A stretch of DNA of 64,000 bases from Geminicoccaceae bacterium (GTDB taxonomy: Bacteria; Pseudomonadota; Alphaproteobacteria; Geminicoccales; Geminicoccaceae). The notes beneath the pieces are model-generated. The model was not told where the DNA came from. It made no database searches and saw only the letters and a list, made by a program, of their open reading frames with translations. The DNA is taken from assembly GCA_025062095.1 (NCBI GenBank), contig JANXAZ010000011.1:33920-97919 (forward strand), written 5' to 3'. Positions 49,020-58,894 of the stretch are shown in pieces (position 1 is the first letter of the stretch; every line of letters begins with the position of its first letter). The position numbers and the translations under genes were made by a program.

Positions 49020-50023
49020 CGGTTGCGATCCTCGGTGGGGCGCGCGGCATCCACGAACGCTCCCACGCCGACGAGATGGATGTTGCGCGCGCGCAGTCGA
49101 TCCCGCCAAAGGGCGAGGCGCTCGAGGGTGATCGGAAACGGGCGGCCGAACCCGATCGCGCCCCCGCGCTCTTGGGCGCGGGACGCGAGCAGTGCGAGCG
49201 CGTCGTCGATCGCCTGCGCGGACAGTTCGGCGTCGACCGGCCCGACGGCCCGCAGATAGGGAAGCCCGCTCGCGCCGGCGACGCCTTCGAGGCTCGTGGA
49301 GCCGAGCTCGACCAGGACGAGCCCGCGCGCGGCGAGTTCGACGGCGAAGGGACGGAAGACCTCCGGGTTCGCGGCGAACAGGCCGGGTTCGAGGGCGACG
49401 CCGAGATAGCCCACCGCGCGACCGAGGATGTCGCGCAGGAGGCGCAGCTCCCCCGCCTCGGCCCCGAGAGCGAGGGGACCGGCATCCTCCAGAGGGTAGC
49501 GCGCAGGCCGCACCGGTACCTCGAGAAGCACCTCGTGGCCGAGCCAGCGCGCGCCGCGAGCCCAGTCCGCGGCCGTCTCGGCGTAGGGCGAGACGACGAG
49601 CGTGATCGGACCGGGGGTGTGCAGCGCCGCGGCCGAGGAGCGCGCATCGAGACCGATTTCGACCAGAAGCAGAGCGACGCGCGGCCCGTCGGCGGGATCG
49701 CCGCGGCGCGCGAAAACTTTGCGGGGCTCGCGACCCTCCGCGCCGATGCGGGGTAGAAAGCCGTGCTCGCCGAACTCGTAAGCGGCGAGATCGACGAGGA
49801 GCGGCGGGCCCGCGGGATCCCGGTCCGCAGAGGACGCGAAGGCGGAAAAGGCCGCCTCGAACGGGCCCTGTTCGCGTGCGACGGGCAGGTCGAAGCTCGG
49901 AATTTCGATGCGGGCCGGGACCTTCTCGACGGAAAGGCCGAGAATACCGGCCGCGATCGCACTTCCGATCAACAAGCCGGCGGCGAGGCGTCGGGACCGC
50001 CGGTGCGCGCCCGTCAATCGCAC
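49016..50023 (-). CDS. Divergent polysaccharide deacetylase family protein
   Basis: A 335-residue protein with an N-terminal membrane segment (about residues 12-32) and a periplasmic NodB-like domain (PF04748 type): ALLLVEIGLDARSSAAALHTPGPITLVVSPYA, GHEVLLEVPVRP and, later, SQAIDDALALLASRAQERGGAIGFGRPFPITLERL. The group lacks the usual full metal triad and is common next to ctpA and envC in Alphaproteobacteria; the function is probably cell-wall related. Start GTG 50023; it overlaps rppH by ATGA. Confidence 0.85.
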   Translation of the reverse strand: MRLTGAHRRSRRLAAGLLIGSAIAAGILGLSVEKVPARIEIPSFDLPVAREQGPFEAAFSAFASSADRDPAGPPLLVDLAAYEFGEHGFLPRIGAEGREPRKVFARRGDPADGPRVALLLVEIGLDARSSAAALHTPGPITLVVSPYAETAADWARGARWLGHEVLLEVPVRPARYPLEDAGPLALGAEAGELRLLRDILGRAVGYLGVALEPGLFAANPEVFRPFAVELAARGLVLVELGSTSLEGVAGASGLPYLRAVGPVDAELSAQAIDDALALLASRAQERGGAIGFGRPFPITLERLALWRDRLRARNIHLVGVGAFVDAARPTEDRNR

Positions 50024-50089
50024 GTCGATCGGCTCGGTGCCGCGGATCGAGCACCGCGCTCGATCCGGCAGGCGCGAGGCACGGGTCGC

Positions 50090-51397
50090 TCAGCGCTGTG
50101 CCGTGTTGCGTCCCTCGTAGAGCGCGATCCCGCGCAGGAGATCGATCGCCCGCGCGAGCTGGTAATCCTTGGCGTCCAGCGTGGACGGCTTGGCGCTGCG
50201 CTCGGCGCTCGGGGGCTTCTGGGTGTCCCGGTCGCTGCCCAGGCGTCCGCGCAGATCCGCCTCGCGCCGACTCGGCCGATCGTCGACGAGCTCGACGTTC
50301 GCCTCGTGGACCTCGATGTCGGGTACGATCCCCTTGGCCTGGATGGAGGTTCCCGAAGGCGTGTAGTAGCGCGCCGTGGTCAGGCGCACGGCTCCGTGTC
50401 CGGCGATCGGCATGATCGTCTGGACCGATCCTTTGCCGAAGGATTGGGTTCCCATGACGATGGCGCGGCGGTGGTCCTGCAGCGCGCCGGCGACGATCTC
50501 GGAGGCGGAAGCCGACCCGCCGTTGATCAAGACGACCATGGGCAGACCTTCGGCGATATCGCCCGGACGCGCGTTGTACCGTTGAATGCTGTCGGGACGC
50601 CGGCCACGCGTGGAGACGATCTCCCCGCGGTCCAAGAACGCGTCCGCGACCGCCACCGCCTGATCGAGCAAGCCTCCGGGATTGTTGCGCAGATCGAGAA
50701 CGACGCCGCGGATCTTCACGCCGCTTTGACGTTTGAGCTCCTCGAACTTCTCGCGCATCGCATTCGAGGTGTGCTCGTTGAACGTCGTCAACCGCAGATA
50801 AGCGATGTCGCCCTCGAGGCGCGCGCGCACCGGGGAGATCTTGATGATCGCACGGGTCAAGGTGACTTCGATCGGCTCCTCGCGCCCGCGGCGCAAGATC
50901 CGCAGCTGGATCTTGGTGTCGACCGGACCGCGCATCCGCTCGACCGCCTCGCTCAAGGTCAGGCCGGCCACCGGCTCGCCGTCGATGTGCGTGATGAGAT
51001 CGCCCGCTTGAATGCCGGCCTTGTGCGCGGGGGTGTCGTCGATGGGCGAGACGACCTTCACGAGGCCGTTTTCCATCGTGACCTCGATCCCGAGGCCGCC
51101 GAACTCGCCGCGGGTCTGGACCTGCATGTCGCGATAGCGATTGGCGTCCAGATAGCCCGAGTGCGGATCCAACGCCGCGAGCATGCCGTTGATGGCGGAT
51201 TCGATCAGGACCTGATCGCTCACCTCCTCGACGTATTCGCTGCGCACCCGTTCGAAGACGTCGCCGAACAGCTTGAGCGCGCGGAACGTGTCCGTCGACG
51301 AGCTCGGGGCTCCGGTGAGGATCCCGGGAGCGAACGCGATCCCCACCGCCGCACCGAGCGCGGCTGCGAACCCGAACTTGAGAATTCCGTAACGCAT
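50090..51397 (-). CDS. ctpA: C-terminal processing protease CtpA (S41 family)
   Basis: A 435-residue periplasmic protease: N-terminal hydrophobic segment, PDZ domain (GLGIEVTMENGLVKVVSPIDDTPAHKAGIQAGDLI, about 101-135) and the S41 core. The catalytic residues by spacing are S297 in NGGSASASE, K322 in FGKGS and Q326. The active site is intact. It cuts exported or cell-wall enzymes. ATG 51397 overlaps the envC stop (TGATG). The C-terminal KDYQLARAIDLLRGI is usual for the family. Confidence 0.92.
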   Translation of the reverse strand: MRYGILKFGFAAALGAAVGIAFAPGILTGAPSSSTDTFRALKLFGDVFERVRSEYVEEVSDQVLIESAINGMLAALDPHSGYLDANRYRDMQVQTRGEFGGLGIEVTMENGLVKVVSPIDDTPAHKAGIQAGDLITHIDGEPVAGLTLSEAVERMRGPVDTKIQLRILRRGREEPIEVTLTRAIIKISPVRARLEGDIAYLRLTTFNEHTSNAMREKFEELKRQSGVKIRGVVLDLRNNPGGLLDQAVAVADAFLDRGEIVSTRGRRPDSIQRYNARPGDIAEGLPMVVLINGGSASASEIVAGALQDHRRAIVMGTQSFGKGSVQTIMPIAGHGAVRLTTARYYTPSGTSIQAKGIVPDIEVHEANVELVDDRPSRREADLRGRLGSDRDTQKPPSAERSAKPSTLDAKDYQLARAIDLLRGIALYEGRNTAQR

Positions 51398-52506
51398 CAA
51401 CCTCGCATCCCGCCCTTGCGCGCCGCCAGCACCGACTCGGGAGCGATCGGCTCACCCGCCCGTCGAACCTCGAAATAGAGTTCCGCGCGTTCGGCCGGCC
51501 GCGGCTCCAGCCAGCCGACGATGTCGCCCGCCGCGACTGTCGCGCCGACTTGAACCTCGAGCCTCGAAGCTCCGAGCACCAAAGAATGATAGGCGTGCGC
51601 GTGCTCGATGATCAAGAGCACCCCCAGACGCCGGAACGGCCCGGCGAAGACGACCCGGCCGCCGCTCGGCGCGAGGATCGGGCGGAGCTCGGAGGAAAGG
51701 ATCGCGACGCCCGGGCCGCGCCGCGCCGACTTCCCGGTTCGCGCGTCGAACGCGACCGCCCCGGGCACCGGAAAGGTCATCGCGAGGCGCAGCTCTTCGG
51801 CTTCCGCTTCCGAGGCCCGATCGTGCCGCGGCGACACCGGCGCGAACGGCTCGATCGTTGCGAGCGAACCCGCCGCCGCCCGGACGGCTTGCCGTCGCGA
51901 TGCACGCTCGTGCAAGAGAAGCTGGGCTTCCCGCAGCTCGACGACGAGGCGCCGAGCATCCCGTTCCAGAGCGGCGAGGAGGGAGGCGTTCTGTTCCAAT
52001 CGCGCAGCGGTCACGACCGCCTCCTCCGGCGGGGGCGCTCGCTCGCGCTCCTCGCGCAGCCACGGACGCTCGTCGCCCGGGCCTTCGCCGGCAGCGACGA
52101 GGGTGCGTGCGAGAACAGCGAGGCGTCTCGGTCGCGATCGCCCCGCGTCTCGCCTTCGTCCGAGGCTCTGCAGAGACCGGTGGGCGCCATCGAGAAAACG
52201 CGGTGCACCGCGCGCATCGACCGGCATTCCGACCCCGCCGTCGCGCCGAAGGGCCTCCGCCGCGCGTTCGAGCCGCTCGAGGTCCCGAGCCAGAGCTTCG
52301 GCCACTCGGCTGCGCGCCGCTCGGAGAGAACGCTCGGCCTCGAGCAACGCGTCCACCCGATCCCGCTGTGCGCGGAAGAGCTCCTCGGCGCGGATCAAGG
52401 CTCGCGCCCGGTCCTCCGCCGGTGTCCCCCGCGCGGCCTCGGCGCGAGACGCGGCCACCAGACACCACGCCAGAGCGAAGAGGACGCGGAAAAGGGCGGG
52501 CGTCAT
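51397..52506 (-). CDS. EnvC-like murein hydrolase activator
   Basis: A 369-residue exported protein: signal peptide (MTPALFRVLFALAWCLVAASRAEA), a coiled-coil middle (about 35-225, with ARALIRAEELFRAQRDRVDALLEAERSLRAAR) and a C-terminal LytM/M23 domain (about 245-365) with GGRVVFAGPFRRLGVLLIIEHAHAYHSLVLGA. The usual M23 zinc ligands are not all present, as in EnvC, which activates amidases instead of cutting itself. It sits between gpmI (ATGA) and ctpA, a typical alphaproteobacterial order. Start ATG 52506. Confidence 0.85.
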   Translation of the reverse strand: MTPALFRVLFALAWCLVAASRAEAARGTPAEDRARALIRAEELFRAQRDRVDALLEAERSLRAARSRVAEALARDLERLERAAEALRRDGGVGMPVDARGAPRFLDGAHRSLQSLGRRRDAGRSRPRRLAVLARTLVAAGEGPGDERPWLREERERAPPPEEAVVTAARLEQNASLLAALERDARRLVVELREAQLLLHERASRRQAVRAAAGSLATIEPFAPVSPRHDRASEAEAEELRLAMTFPVPGAVAFDARTGKSARRGPGVAILSSELRPILAPSGGRVVFAGPFRRLGVLLIIEHAHAYHSLVLGASRLEVQVGATVAAGDIVGWLEPRPAERAELYFEVRRAGEPIAPESVLAARKGGMRG

Positions 52507-54044
52507 CGCTCGAGGAGCGATCGCCCCGTCATCGCCGACGGTCGCGGCAGGCCCATGAGCTCGAGAACCGTGGGTGCGACATCGGCGAGCCGTCCGGACC
52601 GCAATCTCGCCCCCGCGGGACCGTTGACGAGAATGCAAGGGACCGGGTTGGCCGTATGCGCCGTGTGCGGTTGGCCGGTCAGAGGATCGCGCATGAGCTC
52701 GCAGTTGCCGTGGTCGGCGGTGACCAGAAGCACGCCGTCGAGGCTCGTCGTCGCCCGCACCACCCGCTCGAGACACTCGTCGACCGTTTCCACGGCGCGG
52801 ATGGCGGCCTCCAACACGCCCGTGTGGCCCACCATGTCCGGATTGGCGAAGTTGATCAGCACGAAATCGTAAACGCCGGTCGCCACCGCCTCGACGAAGC
52901 GATCGGTGAGAGGCCGAGCGGACATCTCCGGCTGAAGATCGTAGGTGGCGACCTTGGGGGAGGGGACGAGGATACGATCTTCGCCGGGATACTGTCGCTC
53001 TTCGCCGCCGTTGAAGAAGAAAGTCACGTGCGGATATTTCTCGGTCTCGGCCATCCGGAGCTGACGGCGGCCGTGGGCCGCGATCACCTCCCCGAGCAGG
53101 TGGTCCATCGGTTGCGGCGGGAACAGAGTCGCCAGATGCCGGTCGAGCTCTTCGGAATAACGGGTCATACCCACGCTCATCGAAAAGCGCACGCGGCGGC
53201 GAAACGGCAAATCGGAGATCGGCGGCGCCACCAGTCCGGTCAACAACTGACGGACCCGATCGGCGCGGAAATTGGCGCAGATCAATCCGTCGCCATCATG
53301 CATTCCGGAATATTCTTCGATGACCACGGGCTCCACGAACTCGTCGGTCTGGCCGCGTGCATAGGCGCGTGCGAGACCTTCTCGCCACGAGGCCGCGCGC
53401 TCGCCCGCGCCGTCGACGAGAGCGGCCAGAGCCCGAGCCGTTCGGTCCCACCGCCGGTCCCGGTCCATCGCCCAGTAGCGGCCGATCAGCGTGGCGATCC
53501 GGACCTTCGGCGAGCCCTCAAGTTCGGCTTCCAGAGCCGCCAGATATTCTTCGGCGGACCGCGGCGGCGAATCTCGTCCGTCCAGGAAGGCGTGGATCGC
53601 GACCGCGAGCCCGCGCGCCGCGAGCAGGCGCGCAAGGACCGCGATGTGCCGTTGATGGGCGTGCACACCTCCCGGCGAAACGAGGCCCAAGAGATGGACG
53701 CGCCCTCCGCTCGCCGTCGTCGTCTCGACGAGGTCGCGGAGCACGGGGTTGTGCGCGAGCGAGCCGTCGGCGATCGCCGCATCGATCCGGACCAGGTCCT
53801 GCATGACGATGCGACCGGCCCCGAGGTTCAGATGTCCGACCTCCGAATTGCCGAACTGGCCCTCCGGCAGACCGACGTCGAGCCCATCGGCGCGCAGAAG
53901 GGTGCGCGGGCCTTGCGCCCAGAGGCGATCGAAACAGGGGGTACGCGCCAGAGCGACGGCATTGTCGGCGCGCTCCTCGCGCCAGCCCCAGCCGTCCAAG
54001 ACGACCAACACGACGGGTCGGCGCACCTCGGATCTTCCGCTCAC
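52503..54044 (-). CDS. gpmI: 2,3-bisphosphoglycerate-independent phosphoglycerate mutase
   Basis: A 513-residue enzyme: VVLVVLDGWGWRE at the start, GLPEGQFGNSEVGHLNLGAGR (catalytic Ser about 67), HIAVLARLLAARGLAVAIHAFLDGRDSPPRS, TLIGRYWAMDRDRRWDRT and TADHGNCELM near the C-terminus. It interconverts 3- and 2-phosphoglycerate with two Mn ions. It opens the minus-strand operon with GTG 54044. Length normal. Confidence 0.94.
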   Translation of the reverse strand: MSGRSEVRRPVVLVVLDGWGWREERADNAVALARTPCFDRLWAQGPRTLLRADGLDVGLPEGQFGNSEVGHLNLGAGRIVMQDLVRIDAAIADGSLAHNPVLRDLVETTTASGGRVHLLGLVSPGGVHAHQRHIAVLARLLAARGLAVAIHAFLDGRDSPPRSAEEYLAALEAELEGSPKVRIATLIGRYWAMDRDRRWDRTARALAALVDGAGERAASWREGLARAYARGQTDEFVEPVVIEEYSGMHDGDGLICANFRADRVRQLLTGLVAPPISDLPFRRRVRFSMSVGMTRYSEELDRHLATLFPPQPMDHLLGEVIAAHGRRQLRMAETEKYPHVTFFFNGGEERQYPGEDRILVPSPKVATYDLQPEMSARPLTDRFVEAVATGVYDFVLINFANPDMVGHTGVLEAAIRAVETVDECLERVVRATTSLDGVLLVTADHGNCELMRDPLTGQPHTAHTANPVPCILVNGPAGARLRSGRLADVAPTVLELMGLPRPSAMTGRSLLER

Positions 54045-54288
54045 GCTACCCCCTTCGCTCCGGCGCGTACCGCCGTCGCGGGCCGCACCGTTCGAGATAA
54101 TGCGACTTCGTAAACGATCCGTTACCGCTTAGCACGCCGCGAGGGCCGCGCGAACAGACGCCCGCTCTCCGTCTCTTTTGGAGCACTCCGGAAGGTCGTC
54201 GCCCGCGAACCTCGCCTTCCTCGCCTCGATCGCCCCGCGAGCACGGCGGCCGAAGGCCCATCGCACGGCTCGAGCGCCGTCGGACCAC

Positions 54289-54660
54289 TCATTTTATGCG
54301 TGGAATGATGTGCACGTCGAGTTCGGCCGGAAAATAGAGCACGGCGCCGGAGCCGAGCACGATGCAACCGAGCGGCGCGGAACCCTCGGTCCCGGAAGGC
54401 GCGGGGGTCGTGTGCTCGATGCGCACCGGAGCGGAGGTTTCGAGGACCACCGCGGAGACCCCGCTCGCTTCGAGGAAGATCGCACCCCCGTCGTCGGCGA
54501 GAAGCTCTTCGAGCCGAAGGACCGGAGCCTCCTTTCTTTTCGGCTCTTCGGGCGGATCGGCGAGACCGAGGCAACGGAGCGCCAACCCCTCGAGTGTCTC
54601 GGACGCCGGCGCCTCGATCTTCCTCTCGCCCGAAGACGGCTCCGCTCGTTTGCGCCTCAT
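54289..54660 (-). CDS. Hypothetical protein
   Basis: A 123-residue frame from ATG 54660, charged at the start (RRKRAEPSSGERKIEAPASETLEGLALRCLGLADPP) and beta-rich afterwards with SGVSAVVLETSAPVRIEH and GCIVLGSGAVLYFPAELDVHIIPRIK. No family recognised. It stands alone between gpmI and the type I secretion genes. The 244 bases between it and gpmI (54045-54288) show no gene. A longer reading from 54717 adds a non-conserved lead. Confidence 0.55.
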   Translation of the reverse strand: MRRKRAEPSSGERKIEAPASETLEGLALRCLGLADPPEEPKRKEAPVLRLEELLADDGGAIFLEASGVSAVVLETSAPVRIEHTTPAPSGTEGSAPLGCIVLGSGAVLYFPAELDVHIIPRIK

Positions 54661-54795
54661 GGTGCCTCGCCGCGCGAGAATTCGCTCGTGGCACCAACTT
54701 GACCGCGTGACGTTCAAAAACCGTCAACGGACCCGCCGTCTCGACCGATGGGCGGACATTCGGGTGCGCACACCGCGCGAGCGCCTCCCCTCGGT

Positions 54796-56316
54796 TCAGC
54801 GTTTGACGGGCTTGTTGATCGCATCGGCCGCATCCGGTTGCGCGGCGGGAGGTTCGCCGGCTTCGCCGCTGCGCAGGGCCCGCGGCTCCGAGCGCGGCTC
54901 GCTCAGTTGCTCGGATTTGCTCGTCACGACCGCCGGTGTCTGCTGACGCGCGGCCGACCGATAGACGTTGATGTGCTCCTTGGGTCGCGCCACCTCGAGC
55001 GTGTCCAAAAGAGTGCCCACGACGCCGAGGATCTTGTAGACCGCGAAACGCTCGGTGAATTCGGCCGTGACCAACTGCACGCGGGCGAGGAACAATTCGT
55101 TTTCGGCGTCCAAAACGTCGAGCAGGTCGCGTTGGCCGAGCTCGAACTGCGACGCGTAAGCGTCACGGGTGCGCCGCTGGGCCTCGACCCGAGCCCGTTG
55201 CGCGACGACCCGAGCCTTCGCGGTTTCGTAAGCGTTGAAGGATTGACGCGCGAGCTCCTCGGCCTTGACGCGCTGTTTCAAGAGCTGGGCCCGCGCCTCG
55301 TTGAGCCGGTGGAAGGCTTCGCGTTCGCGCGCGATGTCCGCGCCCCCGCGGAACAAATTGTAGCGCAGCACGAGCATGGCCGAGGCGGAGGCGTCGGGTC
55401 CCGTGGTCCCCTCGGCATTGCGCAGGACGTCGGCCGTGAGCTCGGCATCGATCCGCGGATAATAGCCGGCGCGCGAGCCGCGCAGCTCCGCCGCGGCGAC
55501 GTCGACGTCGGCCGCGGCGATCAGCACCGTCGGGCTCTGGACCGAAGCGAGCCGTGCCGCGGTCTCGCGGTCTTTGGGCAGCGCGCGGACCGGAGCCGCA
55601 TCGAGGGTCAACCCCTGGGGCTCGCGGCCGACCACGCGTTGATAGAACGCGATCGCGTCGGCGAGCGCGCCTTCGGCTTGGGCGAGCGAGGCCTGCGCGT
55701 TGGCGAGGCGCGCCTGCGTCTGTTGCACGTCCGCGACGTCCGCCCGGCCCGCCCGCTCGAGGCTGCGCACCTGACGCAAGATGCGCTCGTGGGCGGCCAC
55801 GTTTTCGCGATTGAGCGCCACGATCTGCTGGTTGCGCAAGACCTCCAGATGCGCCTCGATCGCATCGACGGCGATGAATTCGGCGGCCTCTTGCACCCGG
55901 TACGCGGCGCTGTCGACGCGAGCCGTCTGTCGCTCGACCTCGGCCTGGGTGGCGAAGCCGTCGAAGAGCATCTGAGAGAGCTTGATCTGGGCTTCGGATC
56001 GGATCCGCTCCGCGCGATCGGTACTGCCCGGTCCCCGCCTGCGCGTGGCGGGGTTGCTCGACAGCTCGCCGCCGATGGCGGCGCGCGCGTCGATCGAGGG
56101 CAGGTATCCCGCGAGCGCCTGCCTGAGCTCCTGATCGACGGCGCGCCGGTCGGCCTTGACCGCCGCGAGTTCGGGATTGAAGGCCAGTGCCGCGCGGACC
56201 GTGTCGGTGATCGACGCCGCCGAGGAGGCTCCCCCGCCGATCAGACAAGCGGTGGGGACCAGGAAGAGCCACAGGCTCGCACGACCCGCGAGCGCGACGG
56301 CAGGGAGAAGCCTCAT
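54796..56316 (-). CDS. TolC-family outer membrane channel of a type I secretion system
   Basis: A 506-residue protein with an N-terminal export segment and two repeats of the OEP domain: AALAFNPELAAVKADRRAVDQELRQALAGYLPSIDARAAIGGE and, after residue 240, ADVDVAAAELRGSRAGYYPRIDAELTADV. The C-terminal tail is Pro/Glu/Arg-rich. It forms a trimeric tunnel through outer membrane and periplasm. It is divergent from the LapB/LapC pair, so the three form one secretion system. No substrate is encoded nearby. Confidence 0.87.
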   Translation of the reverse strand: MRLLPAVALAGRASLWLFLVPTACLIGGGASSAASITDTVRAALAFNPELAAVKADRRAVDQELRQALAGYLPSIDARAAIGGELSSNPATRRRGPGSTDRAERIRSEAQIKLSQMLFDGFATQAEVERQTARVDSAAYRVQEAAEFIAVDAIEAHLEVLRNQQIVALNRENVAAHERILRQVRSLERAGRADVADVQQTQARLANAQASLAQAEGALADAIAFYQRVVGREPQGLTLDAAPVRALPKDRETAARLASVQSPTVLIAAADVDVAAAELRGSRAGYYPRIDAELTADVLRNAEGTTGPDASASAMLVLRYNLFRGGADIAREREAFHRLNEARAQLLKQRVKAEELARQSFNAYETAKARVVAQRARVEAQRRTRDAYASQFELGQRDLLDVLDAENELFLARVQLVTAEFTERFAVYKILGVVGTLLDTLEVARPKEHINVYRSAARQQTPAVVTSKSEQLSEPRSEPRALRSGEAGEPPAAQPDAADAINKPVKR

Positions 56317-56641
56317 CGTTCTTGAACCCGGATGCTTGAGGTCCGCCCGAACTCTTTGTAGATGCTACGTTAACTTTTGGCCCTGATAATCCGGGCCCGA
56401 TCAACCGTCAACGTCGGCGCCGGCGCGACCGCTCTGCGGTGCCGAGCGTGCGACCGGACGTCAACGCTCATCGGCCCAAGGAGAGGTGTGCCAATCGCGA
56501 GGCGCGAGGAAGGGGCGAGACGAAGGTGACATGCGCTATCCCGGGCCCTGTGCCCGCGAAACCACAGCGTTCCCGCCGCGCCGTCGGCCGCTCGGGCCGT
56601 GTGCGCGCGGGCGGGAATCGCGCCCGAGGAGAACTTCACCG
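56317..56641. other. Divergent promoter region of the type I secretion genes
   Basis: About 325 bases between the TolC-like gene and the LapB-like gene. Bases 56353-56391 are clearly AT-richer, with GTTAAC and GATAAT stretches, and probably contain the promoter(s); I cannot assign boxes with proper spacing. The remainder is GC-rich without a gene. Confidence 0.4.
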
Positions 56642-58894
56642 ATGAGCGAACGCGTCGGCGAGCCGAACGGCATGGACGAAGGCCCGGCCCGGCGGGACGG
56701 CGGACCGCCGCTCGAGGCCGATGCGATCGGTCGACCGGTCGCGCCGGCCATGGAGTGGCCCCCGGCTCGGCGCGGAAGCGAGAGCGACGATCCGCTCCTG
56801 GCCTGCCTGGTGGCGCTGACCCGGCTGCTGGGACGACCGACCTCGCCCCAGGCCCTCACCGCCGGCTTGCCCCTGGTCGGCGGCAAGCTCACCCCGGAGC
56901 TGTTTCCGCGCGCCGCGGAGCGCGCCGGTCTGAGCGCTCGGCTGCTCCGCCGGCCGTTGGACGCGATCGACGACGTCCTCCTTCCGTGCGTCCTGCTGCT
57001 CAAGGATCGCGGCGCGGTGGTCATGGTGCGCCGCGACGGATCGGGCGCGGTCGAAGTCGTGCTCCCGGAGACCGGCCACGGCAGCACGATCCTCCCCGAG
57101 ACCGAACTCGCCGATCGCTACATCGGCTACGCCTTTTTCGCGCGGCCCGCGGTCGGCTTCTTGCAACGCGACCGCGAGCTCCTGGCCGAGCGGAGCGGAC
57201 ACTGGTTCTGGTCGGTGATCCTGCGCCAGTGGCCGATCTACGCCGAAGTCGTCTTGGCGGCCGCTCTTATCAATTGTTTCGCGGTTGCTACCTCGCTGTT
57301 CGCGATGAACGTCTACGATCGAGTCGTACCGAACAATGCGATCGAGACGCTTTGGGTGTTATCGATCGGGATATCCATCGTACTCGCCTTTGATTTCTTG
57401 CTGAAGATGCTTCGCGGCTACTTCGTCGATGCGGCCGGGAAGGTCGCCGATATCAAGCTCGCGAGTCGCATTTTCGAGCACGTGATGAGCATTCGCATGG
57501 CCAGCCGGCCGCGCTCGGCGGGCGCTTTCGCGAGCAACTTGCGCGAATTCGAAACGCTCAGAGATTTCTTCACCTCGGCGACCTTGGCCAGCCTCGTCGA
57601 TCTGCCTTTCCTTGGACTGTTCGTCGCGATCATCTGGATGATCGGCGGTGTGGTGGCCGTCGTCCCGCTCGTCGGCATTCCCCTCGTCGTCGGCGCGGGC
57701 CTGCTCGTGCAGATCCCGCTCGACCGCGCCGTTCGCCAAACGTTCAGAGAAGCGTCGCAGAAACACGGCGTGCTCGTCGAGGCCATCAACGGGCTCGAGA
57801 CGATCAAGGCGGTCGGTGCCGAAAGCCGCATGCAGCGAGCGTGGGAGACCTTCGTCACGGCGGCGGCCGATTCCGCCAATCGGAGCCGGCTCTTGTCCGC
57901 CCTGACGGTTCATTTCGCCGGTCTCGTGAGCAACCTCGTCTACGTCGGTGTCATCATCGTCGGCGTCTACGAGATCGCCGCGGGTCGGCTCACCATGGGC
58001 GGGCTCATCGCCTGCAGCATCCTCGCCGGGCGCGCCATGGCCCCCCTGGGCCAAGTGGCCGCCGTGCTCACCCGCTACCACCAGGCCAAGACCGCGCTCG
58101 ACACGCTCGACGCGATCATGCGGCTGCCGAGCGAACGACCCGCCGAGCGCGTGTTCGTCCATCGCCCCGTCCTGAAAGGAGCGATCGAGTTCAAGAACGT
58201 CACCTTCACCTATCCGGGCCAGAAGCTCCCCGCGCTGAGCGACGTGTCTTTCCGGATCGCGCCGGGCGAACGCGTCGGCCTGATCGGACGTATCGGATCG
58301 GGCAAGTCGACGGTCGAGAAACTCGTCTTGGGTCTGTACGAGCCGGACACGGGTTCGGTTCTCATCGACGGCACGGACGTCCGTCAGATCGATCCGGCCG
58401 ACCTCCGGCGCAACATCGGCTGTGTGCCTCAAGACGTGATCCTCTTCCAGGGCTCGATCCGCGAGAACATCACTTTGGGGGCGCCCTTCGCCGACGACGC
58501 GGCGGTGTTGCGCGCCGCCGCGGTGGCCGGCGTCGAAGACTTCGTGTCCCGTCATCCCCTGGGCTACGACCTCAACGTGGGCGAACGGGGCGAAGCCCTC
58601 TCGGGCGGACAGCGGCAGTCGATCGCGATCGCCCGCGCCCTCCTGCTCGATCCGCCGATCCTCGTCCTCGACGAGCCCACGAGCGCCATGGACAACAGCG
58701 CCGAGAGCCGTTTCATGCAGCGGATCGCACGCGAACTGCCGGGGCGCACCTTGTTGCTCGTGACCCACCGAGCCTCCCTGCTCGCCCTCGTCGAGCGGCT
58801 GATCGTCATGGACAACGGCCGGATCGTGGCCGACGGGCCCAAGGACAAGGTCCTCAAGGCCCTCGCCTCCGGCCAGATCCGGGGAGAAGGCTGA
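56642..58894 (+). CDS. Type I secretion ATPase/permease (LapB-like)
   Basis: A 750-residue ABC exporter. Residues about 45-165 resemble a C39-like peptidase domain without the catalytic Cys (the start DPLLACLVALTRLLGRPTSPQALTAGLPL lacks the Q-x-x-x-x-x-C motif), as in LapB and HlyB. About 190-480 is the membrane domain with VAILNCF-like helices, and about 515-745 the ATPase with Walker A GRIGSGKST (near residue 550), signature LSGGQRQSIAIARAL and Walker B ILVLDEPTSAMD. It would export an adhesin or other RTX-like protein. The HlyD-like gene follows with TGATG overlap. Bases around 57250-57560 are less GC-rich. Confidence 0.88.
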   Translation: MSERVGEPNGMDEGPARRDGGPPLEADAIGRPVAPAMEWPPARRGSESDDPLLACLVALTRLLGRPTSPQALTAGLPLVGGKLTPELFPRAAERAGLSARLLRRPLDAIDDVLLPCVLLLKDRGAVVMVRRDGSGAVEVVLPETGHGSTILPETELADRYIGYAFFARPAVGFLQRDRELLAERSGHWFWSVILRQWPIYAEVVLAAALINCFAVATSLFAMNVYDRVVPNNAIETLWVLSIGISIVLAFDFLLKMLRGYFVDAAGKVADIKLASRIFEHVMSIRMASRPRSAGAFASNLREFETLRDFFTSATLASLVDLPFLGLFVAIIWMIGGVVAVVPLVGIPLVVGAGLLVQIPLDRAVRQTFREASQKHGVLVEAINGLETIKAVGAESRMQRAWETFVTAAADSANRSRLLSALTVHFAGLVSNLVYVGVIIVGVYEIAAGRLTMGGLIACSILAGRAMAPLGQVAAVLTRYHQAKTALDTLDAIMRLPSERPAERVFVHRPVLKGAIEFKNVTFTYPGQKLPALSDVSFRIAPGERVGLIGRIGSGKSTVEKLVLGLYEPDTGSVLIDGTDVRQIDPADLRRNIGCVPQDVILFQGSIRENITLGAPFADDAAVLRAAAVAGVEDFVSRHPLGYDLNVGERGEALSGGQRQSIAIARALLLDPPILVLDEPTSAMDNSAESRFMQRIARELPGRTLLLVTHRASLLALVERLIVMDNGRIVADGPKDKVLKALASGQIRGEG